Notes under the pieces: model-generated
Databases searched by the model: none
What the model was told of the DNA's origin: nothing
Seen by the model: only the letters and a program-made list of their open reading frames with translations
Source of the DNA: Hippasteria phrygiana
Taxonomy: Eukaryota > Echinodermata > Asteroidea > Valvatida > Goniasteridae
DNA length: 64,000 nt
NCBI GenBank assembly: GCA_037893225.1
Contig: JAZGUH010000491.1
Location: 434,001 to 498,000 of the forward strand
Reading direction: 5' to 3'
In this document: in pieces, positions 43,882 to 54,627 of the stretch
Layout of the letters: each line of letters starts with the position of its first letter
Position numbering within the stretch: position 1 is the first letter of the stretch
Position numbers and translations under genes: made by a program

Positions 43882-45069
43882 AAATATATCAGAAACAAGC
43901 CAACCGCACACACGCATGTATTATACATGAGATCTCAAGATGCGTCAGATCTGCGTACACTGCCTGTATCGCTTGCTCAAAGAAGTTGCAAGTTTCTTGT
44001 TAAAAAGATTTTTTTATGGTATTTTTTAGGGTCGAGTCACAAGTCACGCAGGTCGAGTCCAAGTCCACAGGGCCGAGTCCGAGTCCCGAGTCATTTGTCA
44101 TCCTGACTCGAGTCCGAGTCCCGAGTCACGAGTCATACAAGTCTGCGGACTGGTCATCACCTTGTTTTGAACAGCTCGTCCAGTTGTTTCGCACCGTGCT
44201 TCTGATTGAAGTAGAGTGCACTCTTGAACTTGCTCGATTAGTCTGCCTTCTTCAACTGCTTTTATAGGGCCTACTGCTTGCAATCTTTGGACGAAGATTG
44301 AGTGGAAGTATTGGCAAAGTAGTGCGCATCTCTCAAAAACGAGGAAATCAGCTGATCCGAGGGAAAGTTGCATGCCTGTTCAGTTCATCACTAAGCGACA
44401 AGCGACAATGTTATTTAGTTGATAAGGAAAATGTTTATTTGTTTATCCTCGGAAGGACATGTGTTTTACTATGACAGGAAAATACAGGGACATTACATTT
44501 TAAAATTAATCTGCGCCAAAGGAGTTCTATTCTCTGTCTCTGTTTATGGCGCCTACACCAAAGGCATGCCTGCGTGCATTTTTAATCTTTCCCTCTTTTT
44601 TCTTATCTTTTTCAGTCTCTCTCCCTCTCTATGTCTTGTTTTTGTTTTTTTATTGAAGAAAAAGAGGGGGGTGCGCCCCCCATGCCCCCTCGGATCCGCC
44701 CCTGACTAGGAATTGGGGTGATCTACTACAAAAGAAGAAAGGGCCTCAATTAAATTGCTTGTCGTTCTGAAATGTCGTATTAAACCTTTGTTCGGTACTG
44801 TAAAGCTGCCAAATATCGGGTATACCCGACTCGCCCCCGAGTAGACACTAGTAGAATTATTCTTCATTGCGAAAATAAAGTGACAGTGTGTGAACTGACA
44901 TGTTAGCACTGTGTGCACGTCCCTGTACAGTGTAAGTCTTTTTTTTGTTTTCAAAAACTGATATGGATCCGTCTTTTTCATTTCAACTATTAATCTTGTA
45001 ACACAATCAAGATTGTGTTTCAGCGAGTAAGTTTGTGTCAAATTTTTCTCTGAATTGTAAGTTACGAGT

Positions 45070-45125
45070 GTGATGTAAATGGCTTCTCATTGGTGTGGAT
45101 CCTCTTGTGGTGGACTCACTTGTAT
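45070..45125 (-). pseudogene. Relic finger linker downstream of ZNF copy 2
   Basis: HKRIHTNEKPFTSHS followed by a stop, out of frame with the gene. Less decayed than its counterpart at 35599-35660 (His retained where copy 1 has Tyr). Confidence 0.75.
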
Positions 45126-45128
45126 TTC

Positions 45129-46667
45129 TTAGCTCCCCGTTAAAGATTCGCCACAAATGTCAGACACAAATGGCTTCTCATTGGTGTGGATCCTCTGGTG
45201 TCCCACTAGATTGCTTTTACGTGCGAAGGATTTGCCACAAACATTGCATACAAATGGCTTCTCATTGGTATGGATCCTATGGTGTCTCACTAGCTTGCTT
45301 TTCTGTATGAAGGATTTGCCACAAATGTCGCATACAAATGGCTTCTCATTGGTGTGGATCCTCTGGTGTCCAACTAGATTTCTTTTACGTCTGAAGGATT
45401 TACCACAAACATCACATACAAATGGCTTCTCATTGGTGTGGATCCTCTGGTGTTCCACTAGACTGCCTTTCCGCATAAAGGATTTGCCACAAACATCGCA
45501 TACAAATGACTTCTCATTGGTGTGGATCCTATGGTGTATCACTAGCTGGCTTTTACGTCTAAAGGATTTGCCACAAACATCGCATACAAATGACTTCTCA
45601 TTGGTGTGCATCCTATAGTGTCTCACTAGCTTGCTTTTACGTCTAAAGGATTTGCCACAAACATCGCATACAAATGACTTCTCATTGGTGTGGATCCTAT
45701 GGTGTCTCACTAGCTTGCTTTTACGTCTAAAGGATTTGCCACAAACATAACATACAAATGGCTTCTCATTGGTGTGGATCCTATCATGTTTAACTAGAGT
45801 GCTTTCATTTATGAATGATTTGCCACAAAAATTGCATACAAATGTCTTCTCATTGGTGTGGATCCTCTGGTGTTCCACTAGACTGCCTTTCTGCATGAAA
45901 GATTTGCCACAAATATCGCATACAAATGGCTTCTCATTGGTGTGGATCCTATGATGTCTCACTAGATTGCTTGTCTGTGAGAAGGATTTGCCACAAACAT
46001 TGCATACAAATGGCTTCTCATTGGTGTGGATCCTATCATGTTGAACTAGAGTGCTTTCATTTATGAATGATTTGCCACAAAAATTGCATACAAATGGCTT
46101 CTTATTGGTATGGATCCTATGGTGTCTCACTAGCTTGCTTTTCTGTATGAAGGATTTGCCACAAATGTCGCATACAAATGGCTTCTCATTGGTGTGGATC
46201 CTCTGGTGTCCTGCTAGATTGCTTTTACGTCTGAAGGATTTGCCACAAACATCACATACAAATGGCTTCTCATTGGTGTGGATCATATGATGTCTCACTA
46301 GATTGCTTGTCTCTGAGAAAGATTTGCCACAAACATCGCATACAAATGGCTTCTCATTGGTGTGGATCCTGTGGTGTATCACTAGCTTGCTTTTCTGTAT
46401 GAAGGACTTGCCACAAATGTCGCATACAAATGGCTTCTCATTGGTGTGGATCCTCTGGTGTCCCACTAGATTTCTTTTACGTCTAAAGGATTTGCCACAA
46501 ACATCACATACAAATGGTCTCTCATTGGTGTGGATCCTCTGGTGTTCCACTAGACCGCCTTTCTGCATGTAGGATTTGCCACAAACATCGCATACAAATG
46601 GTTTCTCTATGGTGTGGATCCTCTGGTGCATCTTTTCAGGGTTGCTGAAGTTTCTTCTTTTCTTCAT
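45129..46667 (-). CDS. C2H2 zinc-finger protein, 17-finger array (ZNF copy 2)
   Basis: ATG at 46667 begins the same leader (MKKRRNFSNPEKMHQRIH) as copy 1. Seventeen complete 28-residue fingers follow, all with C-x2-C and H-x3-H ligands, and a degenerate last finger (FVSDICGESLTGS). Fingers 3-8 are collinear with copy 1 fingers 2-7. Fingers 11-13 (RRKSK, RRKSK, RRKSQ) are a local run absent from copy 1. Likely a nuclear DNA binder. No effector domain is visible. A 3' splice site sits 16 nt upstream of the ATG, a different phase from copy 1. Confidence 0.9.
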   Translation of the reverse strand: MKKRRNFSNPEKMHQRIHTIEKPFVCDVCGKSYMQKGGLVEHQRIHTNERPFVCDVCGKSFRRKRNLVGHQRIHTNEKPFVCDICGKSFIQKSKLVIHHRIHTNEKPFVCDVCGKSFSETSNLVRHHMIHTNEKPFVCDVCGKSFRRKSNLAGHQRIHTNEKPFVCDICGKSFIQKSKLVRHHRIHTNKKPFVCNFCGKSFINESTLVQHDRIHTNEKPFVCNVCGKSFSQTSNLVRHHRIHTNEKPFVCDICGKSFMQKGSLVEHQRIHTNEKTFVCNFCGKSFINESTLVKHDRIHTNEKPFVCYVCGKSFRRKSKLVRHHRIHTNEKSFVCDVCGKSFRRKSKLVRHYRMHTNEKSFVCDVCGKSFRRKSQLVIHHRIHTNEKSFVCDVCGKSFMRKGSLVEHQRIHTNEKPFVCDVCGKSFRRKRNLVGHQRIHTNEKPFVCDICGKSFIQKSKLVRHHRIHTNEKPFVCNVCGKSFARKSNLVGHQRIHTNEKPFVSDICGESLTGS

Positions 46668-46683
46668 GCTTGGTATATATGTG

Positions 46684-46695
46684 CTGCAAGGAGAT
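46684..46695 (-). other. 3' splice acceptor before ZNF copy 2
   Basis: The minus strand reads AATCTCCTTGCAG ending at 46684. The exon starts CACATATATACCAAGC then ATG. A 4-bp TATA gain relative to copy 1 changes the phase between acceptor and ATG. Confidence 0.72.
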
Positions 46696-47462
46696 TATAA
46701 ACATTAGCATTTATGTAGGCCTACCAGTAAAGATTGTAAAAACACACTTAGGTGTGTATCCACCGTCGAACGCGGACGTCCTATTGTTCCCTATTTTGTT
46801 TGTACCCAAACTTTTTCGGAAGACTCCCATAGGTTTTGTACACGATCTCAATCGCGGACGTATTTTGGGAATCGCAGACGATATTGTTCCCTTTGTTATA
46901 CGTCCACGTTTGTTTGGGCGAACAAACGCACACCACACAGAGGGGCATAATTCTTTGGCATACAACTTTGCAATAGGGCTTATATACATGTAACGATCAG
47001 CAAGGAAGACAACTCGGTAACCAATGATCTGTATTCTAAACCCACAGACACCTACCAGTACCTCCACTCCTCCAGCTGTCACTCAGGCATTGCAAAACAG
47101 GAATAGCATTCAGCCAGGCACTCAGACTCAGAAGAATATGTTCTATTATGATTCTGACTTTTCCCATCATGTAAAGGTGCTGAAGAATAACTTGTTTAAT
47201 AGCCAGGGGCCACTGCTCCTGCTAGGTTCAACGTGCTATCACCAGAGCCAAATCTATCACTAGAGATTTGGCTCTCAAGGAAAAGACGCCCAGCACTAAT
47301 AGCGACCCCAAGAATCCCTTGGTCACCACCTTTCATCCTAGTCTCCCTCCCCTTCCTAAAATGACTAATATGACAATCATCCTTCATATCGCTTTGCCCG
47401 CGTGCCGTACCTGACAACCCAGTACAGTGGAACGCCGCTATAACAAACATCGCGGTTTCCAC

Positions 47463-48528
47463 TAAGCCTGTTCGATATGACGATATTTCCCGATATTTCG
47501 ATATTTCTTTCATATCGAAAATCGTATGGGCCCCTTTAAAAAAAACCCGAATATCGGGGAATTCGATATACCGAAGAATATCGCGATATATGTTCCTTTT
47601 GGCCGCATTACGTGTGGATTTGTCCAGTTTACTTTGCTCGAAATTCCAGTTATTTTCAACTATTGGACGGTAGAATAGTATATGTATCATGATGTACAAT
47701 GGAGGAATAAAAAAATACATACATGCACTAAATGTGTCTTTCTTTGACCGTTTTCTAAACCCCGACATGACATCTCCGCTCCGCGCGATTTACCTTCCGA
47801 GCGATTTACCCTCTGCGCCGTACGTTGTCAAGTGCAAACAACGTCTTATTCCCAGTGTACAATGTACGTACCTACACGCTTGCGAACTCATCTTGAGATC
47901 GAGGGGTATGGCAATTGTTTGCAATAAGGTCAACCCCTGTAGCACATCTGCGCGTGCGCGTTGCTTTGTTGCTAGCCTTGGTCAAGTGCAAGCAACCGCA
48001 CTGAATGCCACCGTCTTTCCCCAGTGTACAAGGCACACGCAGTTTAGGTGTAGTTACGTGTAGCGAACTGCGCCGCGTCTTGAGAAAAGATTAAAACACG
48101 TGCCGCGCATCCATTGTACATTGTGCAATGTCATGTCGTCTTCACAAAATATACGACACGATCGTTTGTTGACAGCTCGCATGTGATCGTCCATGGTATT
48201 ATCATCTGTGTTACTAATCAACAATGCTGAAATAGAAACAAACGCTAGTCTTTCTGGAGTGCCATAAAGTAGCCAACTGAAGGTAAATGTCGTAAAACTC
48301 CAAATACTCAACGAGCGAAGGGAAGCTTTGTCAAACCGGCCCCCCGTTCCTGCCGCTCAATCCTGGCGGGCCCGATCTCATGATGTCGTGGTGACTTCCG
48401 TCATGTATTTTTTTATTCCTCCGTTCTTCCGGTAATGAAAAAGTGACGTCATCACGATAATATCGAATATCGCGATATTTTTCTGCCGATATTTCGGTAT
48501 CAAAATAAATGGATATCGAACAGCCTTA
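47463..48528. mobile_element. hAT-type element, TAAGCCTGTTCGATAT ends (8-bp TSD GTTTCCAC)
   Basis: Ends TAAGCCTGTTCGATAT and ATATCGAACAGCCTTA, with GTTTCCAC at 47455-47462 and 48529-48536. Copy B has the unoccupied site (GTTTCCACAGATTTTG). The subterminal parts are rich in CGATATTTCGATA-like words. 1066 bp, no transposase. Inverse-oriented sister at 49500-50616. Confidence 0.93.
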
Positions 48529-48840
48529 GTTTCCACAGATTTTGTTCGTTATAGCGATCATTTGTTATCGCGATTTTCTGCCAAATGCCTATTTTTCATC
48601 ATGCGTCTGTACCTTTAAATAGCGGCCTCTTGCGTCGTTTTTGAAGTGCGTCCTCTTTTGACCATTGTCAGTGTACGAAACCATTGTCCATTCATCTTGG
48701 CAGCACGTCACCTTGCACGCCCGCCCGCGCCCTGGCGGTTAGGACGACTTTGAACATGTGCCGCCCATTGAATCATGTAATTACCTGTCATACTTTTTAA
48801 GCTTCCTGAATTCTAAAGCAACAGTTGGCTTTTCCCTTCT

Positions 48841-51185
48841 ATCACATGCACACAATACGTGCAGCATATGCATGCATATGCACACAAACTGAATCTGGTC
48901 CAGTTTCGGAGTATGCTGATACTTCAAGCATCAACACACCCACCGCAAGATTAAATGTGTGTATTCGTACAATACACAAAGCAGCAGGAGTATGTACATA
49001 TACGGCAACATTTACATGCAGTCAACTGACTTTCTTTTTCTCAGTACTTGCACGTGCGTGCCTCACAATATGCATCGATGTTCGTGTACGAGGAAACGCG
49101 CCCTGCATGCAGGCGGCGCTATATGAAGTACGCCTTCACTACATACAGTAACTTCATGAACTTTGGTCACAACACGCGCGGCGCAATCGCGGTGTTCCGA
49201 TTGTCAAAAGTTTTGATGAATAATTAGGCCCAACAAATTCGATAGAGAAAGAAGATTTCTGCACGTTCATTCACAGAACTTGATCTCTTTTGTCTGCGTA
49301 TGCATTATCCGTGTTCATTTTCCGCGGTTGTACATGTACCGCTCATACACCGCAGCGTGTTTCCCCCGACATTTCCTGCCACAACACAAGGTTCATCGCC
49401 CGCCACACAAAGTGCATCGTGCACGCTAAACCATGGAGGAAGAATGGATAAACGGACAGTGTTGGCCAGTTTCCCATCGTGGCTTAGCGTTGTGCATAGT
49501 AGGGCTGTTCGATATCCATTTATTTTGATACCGAAATATCGGCAAAAAAATATCGCGATATTCGATATTATCGTGATGACGTCACTTTTTCCTCATCAGA
49601 AGAACGGAGGAATAACAAAAAATACATGATGGAAGTCACCACGGTATTATGAGATCGAAGCCACCGGGATCAGGCCCACCGGGATTAAGCTCAGACCCGC
49701 TAAAATTTAATATCGGGATCGGCAAGATCGGAGGCCAAAAAATAATTCACGGTCGCGCCGGGCCGGCCGTCGGGGCAGGAACAGGGGGCCGGGTTGACAA
49801 GGCTTCCATCCGCTCGTTGAGTATTTGGAGTTTTACGACATTTACCTTCAGTTGGCTTCTTTATGGCACTCCAGAAAGACTAGCGTTTGTTTCTATTTCA
49901 GCATTGTTGATTAGTAACAGATGATAATACCATGGACGATCACATGCGAGCTGTCAAAAAACGATCGTGTCGTATATTTTGTGAAGACGACATGACATTG
50001 CACAATGTACAATGGATGCGCGGCACATGTTTTAATCTTTTCTCAAGACGCAGTTCGCTACACGTAACTACACATACGTGTGCCTTGTAATCTGGCGAAA
50101 GACGGTGGCATTCAGTGCGGTTGCTTGCACTTGACCAAGGGTTGACCTTATTGCAAATAATTGCCATACCCCTCGATCTCAAGACAAGTTCGCAAGCGTG
50201 TAGGTACGTACGTTGTACACTGGGAATAAGACAGTAGCAATCAGTTTGGTTGTTTGCACTTAACATAAGCACGGCGCGGAGGGTAAATCGCACGGAGCAG
50301 AGATGTCATGTTAGGGTTTAAAAAACGGTCAAAGAAACGACACATTTAGTGCATGTACATTGTATGTATTTTTGTATTCCTCCATGGTACATCATGATAC
50401 ATTATATACTATTCTACCATCCAAGAATTGGAAATAACTGGAATTTTAAACAAAGGTAAACTGGACAAATCCACAGTTAATGCGGCCAAAAGAAACATAA
50501 ATCGCGATATTCTTCGGTGTATCGAATTCCCCGATATTCCAGTTTTTTTTAAAGGGGCCGATACGATTTCCGATATGAAAAAAATATAAAAAATATCGTC
50601 ATATCGAACAGGCTTAGTGCATAGTGATGTGTACGACCTAAATTCTCCATTATTTTAAAGAATTATCGACCGTAAATATTTTTGACATTAAGGCAAGTTT
50701 TGATCATTTATTGTGGCAATTTTTTGTTATAGCTTTCGTAGCGTAAACGGAAATTTACATATACTTTACATATAATTGAATACCCATGTGATCGGAAGCA
50801 GTATGTTTTTGGCCTGGATACTCTTAGTTAAATACGTTTTGAATGGAAAAATCAACAATGTCGCGACCTCCGTGCCCTTTCTGCAGATATAATTTGGCCT
50901 TGGTGCCCTCCATAATTTTGCTTTATTCAAGGCCAAAGTGGCCTTGCCCTAAAAATTACCAAATTCAAGGCCTGACACCGACACTGTATCAACTAAAAAT
51001 AAGCAATGTAGTGTTAAAGTAGTTAATGCTTGTTTGCTGAAACGTATGATGCATTATAATTATTATAGGTTTGCTTGAGAAACTACTGTTAAACATGCGG
51101 CGAGTGAAAAAGCTTGCGGACTACCCAAAAGTCTGGTCGAGTAGTCCGGCTGGCGAGTGAAAACAAAAGTTAAGGGCAAGCCCTG
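48841..51185. mobile_element. hAT-related fragment with right terminus CAAGCCCTG
   Basis: The right end ...AAGGGCAAGCCCTG (51185) abuts PLE sequence. Its mirror CAGGGCTTGAAATG occurs as a left end at 56960. The left part (48870-49440) matches 57180-57740. The left terminus and an adjoining PLE segment are missing here, consistent with a deletion. A second hAT-type element (49500-50616) is nested inside. Confidence 0.7.
49500..50616. mobile_element. hAT-type element, reverse sister copy (8-bp TSD GTGCATAG)
   Basis: Starts TAGGGCTGTTCGATATCC, ends ATATCGAACAGGCTTA. GTGCATAG at 49492-49499 and 50617-50624. Reverse orientation relative to 47463-48528. The interiors share AGTATTTGGAGTTTTACGAC and a palindromic GTGTACANTG block. 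1117 bp, no transposase ORF. Confidence 0.93.
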
Positions 51186-52019
51186 CAGGAAGGGAATGAA
51201 TGACTTTTAATCCCCCCCCCCCCCTCCCACCCCCTAATTCTGATTTGTTTACAGATAATCCTCCTGGCAAACCCACTTGGGGTTTCTTGCCCACTTGGAT
51301 GTCTTTCCCTTTCCTGTTAAGCCTTGCCACATCCCTCTGTTCCTTCTATTGTCCAATTACCACCTCCTATTTACCCCCCCCCCCCCTTTACCACACTCCT
51401 TTGTTCCCCTTCCCCCACTTCATCACTCTCATCTCAATCCCTCCCCTCTTTCATCCTTACCCTAACCACACTTTGTTCCTTGCTATTCCTTCTCCTCCCT
51501 TTGATGTTCACCCACTGCATCTCTCCTTTGAATCGCTCTTTTGTGTTTCTCCACCCGCCCCCAATACATGCATGTTCCCTACATGTTTGTTTCTTGTACT
51601 CTGTCATTTGCCTTTCAGAAAGAACTTGCTTAAATTTAAAACTCAATTTAAAGGTCAGCAAATGTTTTTATTAATATTTTAAAAGAATTTTTGTGAAATG
51701 TTTCTCAATGCAGCATGCATACATGTTTGGGGGTCCATTTCGGGTAGCACAATACATGTACATGTATTGACATGATCATCACTGAGGTCAAGCAAAAAAT
51801 GTGGCTTCAGGATACTACACCGTTCCCTAAAATGCACTCCTGCTTCATATGCTTTTCGGTATTAAATGAACAGGCTTGTATTAAAAGCCATCCCCCTCAT
51901 AGTTTGCCTGCCAAAAATATAATAAAAAATCGGGGTCAGTTTTTAATGAAAATTGAGGAATAGTCTGGGAAACTAATCCAAATAAAATTGGAAAGTATGT
52001 CAAAATAATATCAAACTTC

Positions 52020-52215
52020 AGGTCCATGGTGAAATCGCAAATGCACACGTACCGGTGGTCACAAAAATGCGTGTGATCAAGCGATATAACTTGGAATACT
52101 AATATTCACGATAGTTATTGATTACACCTGCTATATGCACAGTACTGAGCTGCGCTCCGTGATCGTTCACAACAGGAACCGTCTATCAGAACTTTTTGAT
52201 CGCACCTCGTACTGA
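52020..52215. repeat. Repeat shared with 10034-10192
   Basis: Follows PLE copy C directly. Has a 30-bp addition (AGCTGCGCTCCGTGATCGTT...) relative to the first copy. Confidence 0.7.
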
Positions 52216-52229
52216 TGCTTAAATGAACT

Positions 52230-52424
52230 CTAACTTTTAAATGACACTCTCTTTTGTAGGTGATCAATTTTTGACCCTCTTCTCTTCAATTCTGCATCCT
52301 TATTGCTGTAACCTGTTTGCAGTTTCAAATTCTCCCGTTCAAGAGTTGATGGCGGAGGTGCCTGTGCTGGTGGTGCTTCAGAGGGTGACAATTTTTGATC
52401 TAGCAGTTTCTGTATTGCCAGTCG
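52230..52424 (-). other. Possible exon fragment (hydrophilic, coiled-coil-like)
   Basis: The minus frame reads IQKLLDQKLSPSEAPPAQAP, then a Glu/Lys-rich stretch (STLERENLKLQ, KDAELKRRGSKIDHLQ) that could form a short coiled coil, ending VSFKS. It is cut at 52432 by a hAT-type insertion, and the sequence beyond 54022 does not clearly continue it. No family recognised. Confidence 0.25.
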
Positions 52425-52786
52425 GATTTCCTTAGTGCTGCAACTGATCCTCCAGGTTCGGTTCGGATTCGGTTCGGATTTTTTCCCGAACATCGGTTCG
52501 GTTTGGGTTCGGAAGTACATATGCAGTAAAAACAAATCTCTCAAATCGCGATCGCGCCGATCGATAGTCCTAACACATACAATGCCCTTGCGGGAATTCC
52601 CCGGCCCTCCCCACTGCAGCCATAACAAGTTGATTGGCACGTTGTCAAACCCACAGGGTGCAAGATAGATAATAACATAAATTTGGTCACACCCGGGGGT
52701 CACTGCCGCGCCAATGCTTGACTATCTGTATGCATATTCAGTGTGGTCACGATTTCATCGAGTGATTCAGAGATCCATGTGAGTAC

Positions 52787-53012
52787 TAGGTGTGGGCGAC
52801 TAGTGAATTTCAATAGTCGCGGCGACTATTGAAAAATAGTCGCGACTAGTCGACTAGTAACCATTGTTTTTCATCCATTAATACCGCTGAGAATGCAACA
52901 ATACGTGTGGGTCTGCACTTGAATTTGAGGCAGTGTCACACTTTCGTGTTTATAATTTTCTAAACGGATTATGAAAATTTAGTCGACTAGTAGCTCTAGT
53001 CGCCCACGCCTA
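52787..53012. mobile_element. 226-bp hAT-type MITE (8-bp TSD GTGAGTAC)
   Basis: Ends TAGGTGTGGGCGACTAG and CTAGTCGCCCACGCCTA. GTGAGTAC at 52779-52786 and 53013-53020. The subterminal region carries repeated TAGTCG/CGACTA. Nested in 52433-54014. Confidence 0.93.
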
Positions 53013-53932
53013 GTGAGTACATGAACATGATCGTTAGCGCATGTGTGCGTGATAAGCAAAATTGACAGCCATTTTTTGAAATTATGGTAAAAAGTACAAA
53101 TTTAAAGTCAAAACTTTTGACAAAACATAATTTTATTCTGGAACGTTTTTGTTCTTCAACATTTTTTTGGCGAGCAGAGAAAGACTGGCGCATGGTGGAT
53201 AAAGTGCTGCAACATATAATTAACAAGGTAGGAGTTTCTGCTTGGAAAGGAATGTACATGTACATATGTACATGTAGAATCCTACCACCATTTTCGGGGG
53301 TACAATTTTGCAATAAATGCAAGTATTTTTGTTCTAAACTAAAAGGTGTCTATGAGAGAGTACCTGAAATCTGATGGGGCCCTGGCCCCAAAAGGCTTCA
53401 TCACGCTGTACGCGCTCACAAACTTCAAACTTTATTTTCTTAGAATCTCATCCCTGGACTAGACTGCATCCCCACAAAACGAGAAATTTATATTCATGTT
53501 GTGTCGCCGTGTGAACAACTAATCATTGCATACTGGGCGTGGCTCGCTTTCGAGTACACTACATTTTTTAGGTGGGGGTGGAGGGATGGAAACTCGCATG
53601 GCCGGCCGGATGCAAGCGGTCGCGACTTGGTCTTTTATGTTATCTTTTTTTACCTTCCTGGAATGGAAAAAGCTTTATCTTTTTTTCTTTAATTCTATCG
53701 ACTGTCTACATTGCATGCAGTACCTGGGCTAATGTAACATGGTACATGTACATGTTCTCGAGTCCAAACCTGCTACAATGTAAGGCCGAAAAAGGGCCTT
53801 ATCAACAGGTAAATTCAATCATATCCGTGCCGCCCGTGTGCGCTAATTTTGTCCTATCATCGCATGCATTCCTAGCGCTATAAATATGTGTGCGTCAAGT
53901 TTGCCGAACTTCCGAACCAACAATTTTTGTTT

Positions 53933-53968
53933 GGTTCGGTTCGGTTCGGTTCGGTTCGGTTCGGTTCG
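53933..53968. repeat. (GGTTC)n microsatellite
   Basis: Seven pentamer units in the right subterminal region of the surrounding hAT-type element, likely an expansion of its GGTTCGG motif. Confidence 0.95.
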
Positions 53969-54022
53969 AAAGGCCATGTTCTGCCATTTTTAGTTCGGTT
54001 CGGCGGTAGCACTAGATTTCCT

Positions 54023-54627
54023 ACTTTCTCTTAGTTTTGTTGCGATGTGTATATTGCTTGTATACACATACAGTGGGTACATGGATAGGTACATGTACGC
54101 TCCTCTTGAAGCTTTTTATGGAACATTGTGATTGCCGATTAATTATACATGTTATACCATGATTTTTTTAAATTATACATCGGATTTCACTGTTCTTCAT
54201 GATTGTTCATTACATAATTTTACCTCTTGATTTATGATATTTTTCCTCTTTGTTCATTAGATGATTTTAATAAAGTAAAATAAAATATATTTAGTGATTT
54301 TCAAATTGAAGATACGATTTGATGATTTTATTATTTGAAGGATTTGTGACGATCTACCTGATCTTCTGGTAAAAAAATTTTTAATTAGATTTTTCTGTTG
54401 AAGATTACAGAAATAAAAACAAATTAAATACCTGTTAGTCCTATTACCGTTGATTTCAAGATCATTACAGACCTGTACATATAACCTGATAACAAGAAAC
54501 CAAACTAAAGCGTGCCTTTTTGCAGTACTTATTTTATAAGTGTCAAGGGTTTTACAGACCGGAACAATAAACCTCTCGACAAAATTGTGGCATTTGACAC
54601 TGCTAAGCGCCCGAACTTTTCTATTAA
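54023..54627. other. AT-rich, no recognisable gene
   Basis: The 141-codon minus frame (54257-54682) is Asn/Ile/Lys-rich and crosses a MITE edge. No domain seen. Confidence 0.5.

Larger units (their letters stand above)
40269..51513. repeat. Segmental tandem duplication, unit 2 (expanded)
   Basis: Collinear with unit 1 but 11.2 kb long because it carries inserts at about 40755-42097, 42480-43881, 47463-48528 and 48841-51185. Its zinc-finger gene is shorter (17 fingers) and part of its MITE/PLE (equivalent of 39320-39945) is deleted. Confidence 0.87.
47001..52020 (+). mobile_element. PLE copy C (5'-truncated, heavily interrupted)
   Basis: Pieces at 47001-47462, 48529-48840 and 51186-52020. 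Interrupted by a hAT-type element (47463-48528) in its MITE and by hAT-related DNA (48841-51185). The latter came with a deletion of the rest of the MITE and the whole GIY-YIG domain. The pyrimidine-rich 3' region runs on beyond the point where copy B is cut. Confidence 0.82.
52433..54014. mobile_element. hAT-type element with TAGTGCTGC ends (8-bp TSD GATTTCCT)
   Basis: Ends TAGTGCTGC and GTAGCACTA. GATTTCCT at 52425-52432 and 54015-54022. Both subterminal regions are made of TTCGG/GGTTCGG reiterations (52454-52515 and 53910-54001). A smaller hAT-type MITE is nested (52787-53012). 1582 bp, no transposase. Confidence 0.9.

Noticed and set aside
47196..47768. 190-codon minus frame over 47.2-47.8 kb
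   Set aside because: It crosses the boundary between PLE copy C and a hAT-type insertion, so it is a chance composite.
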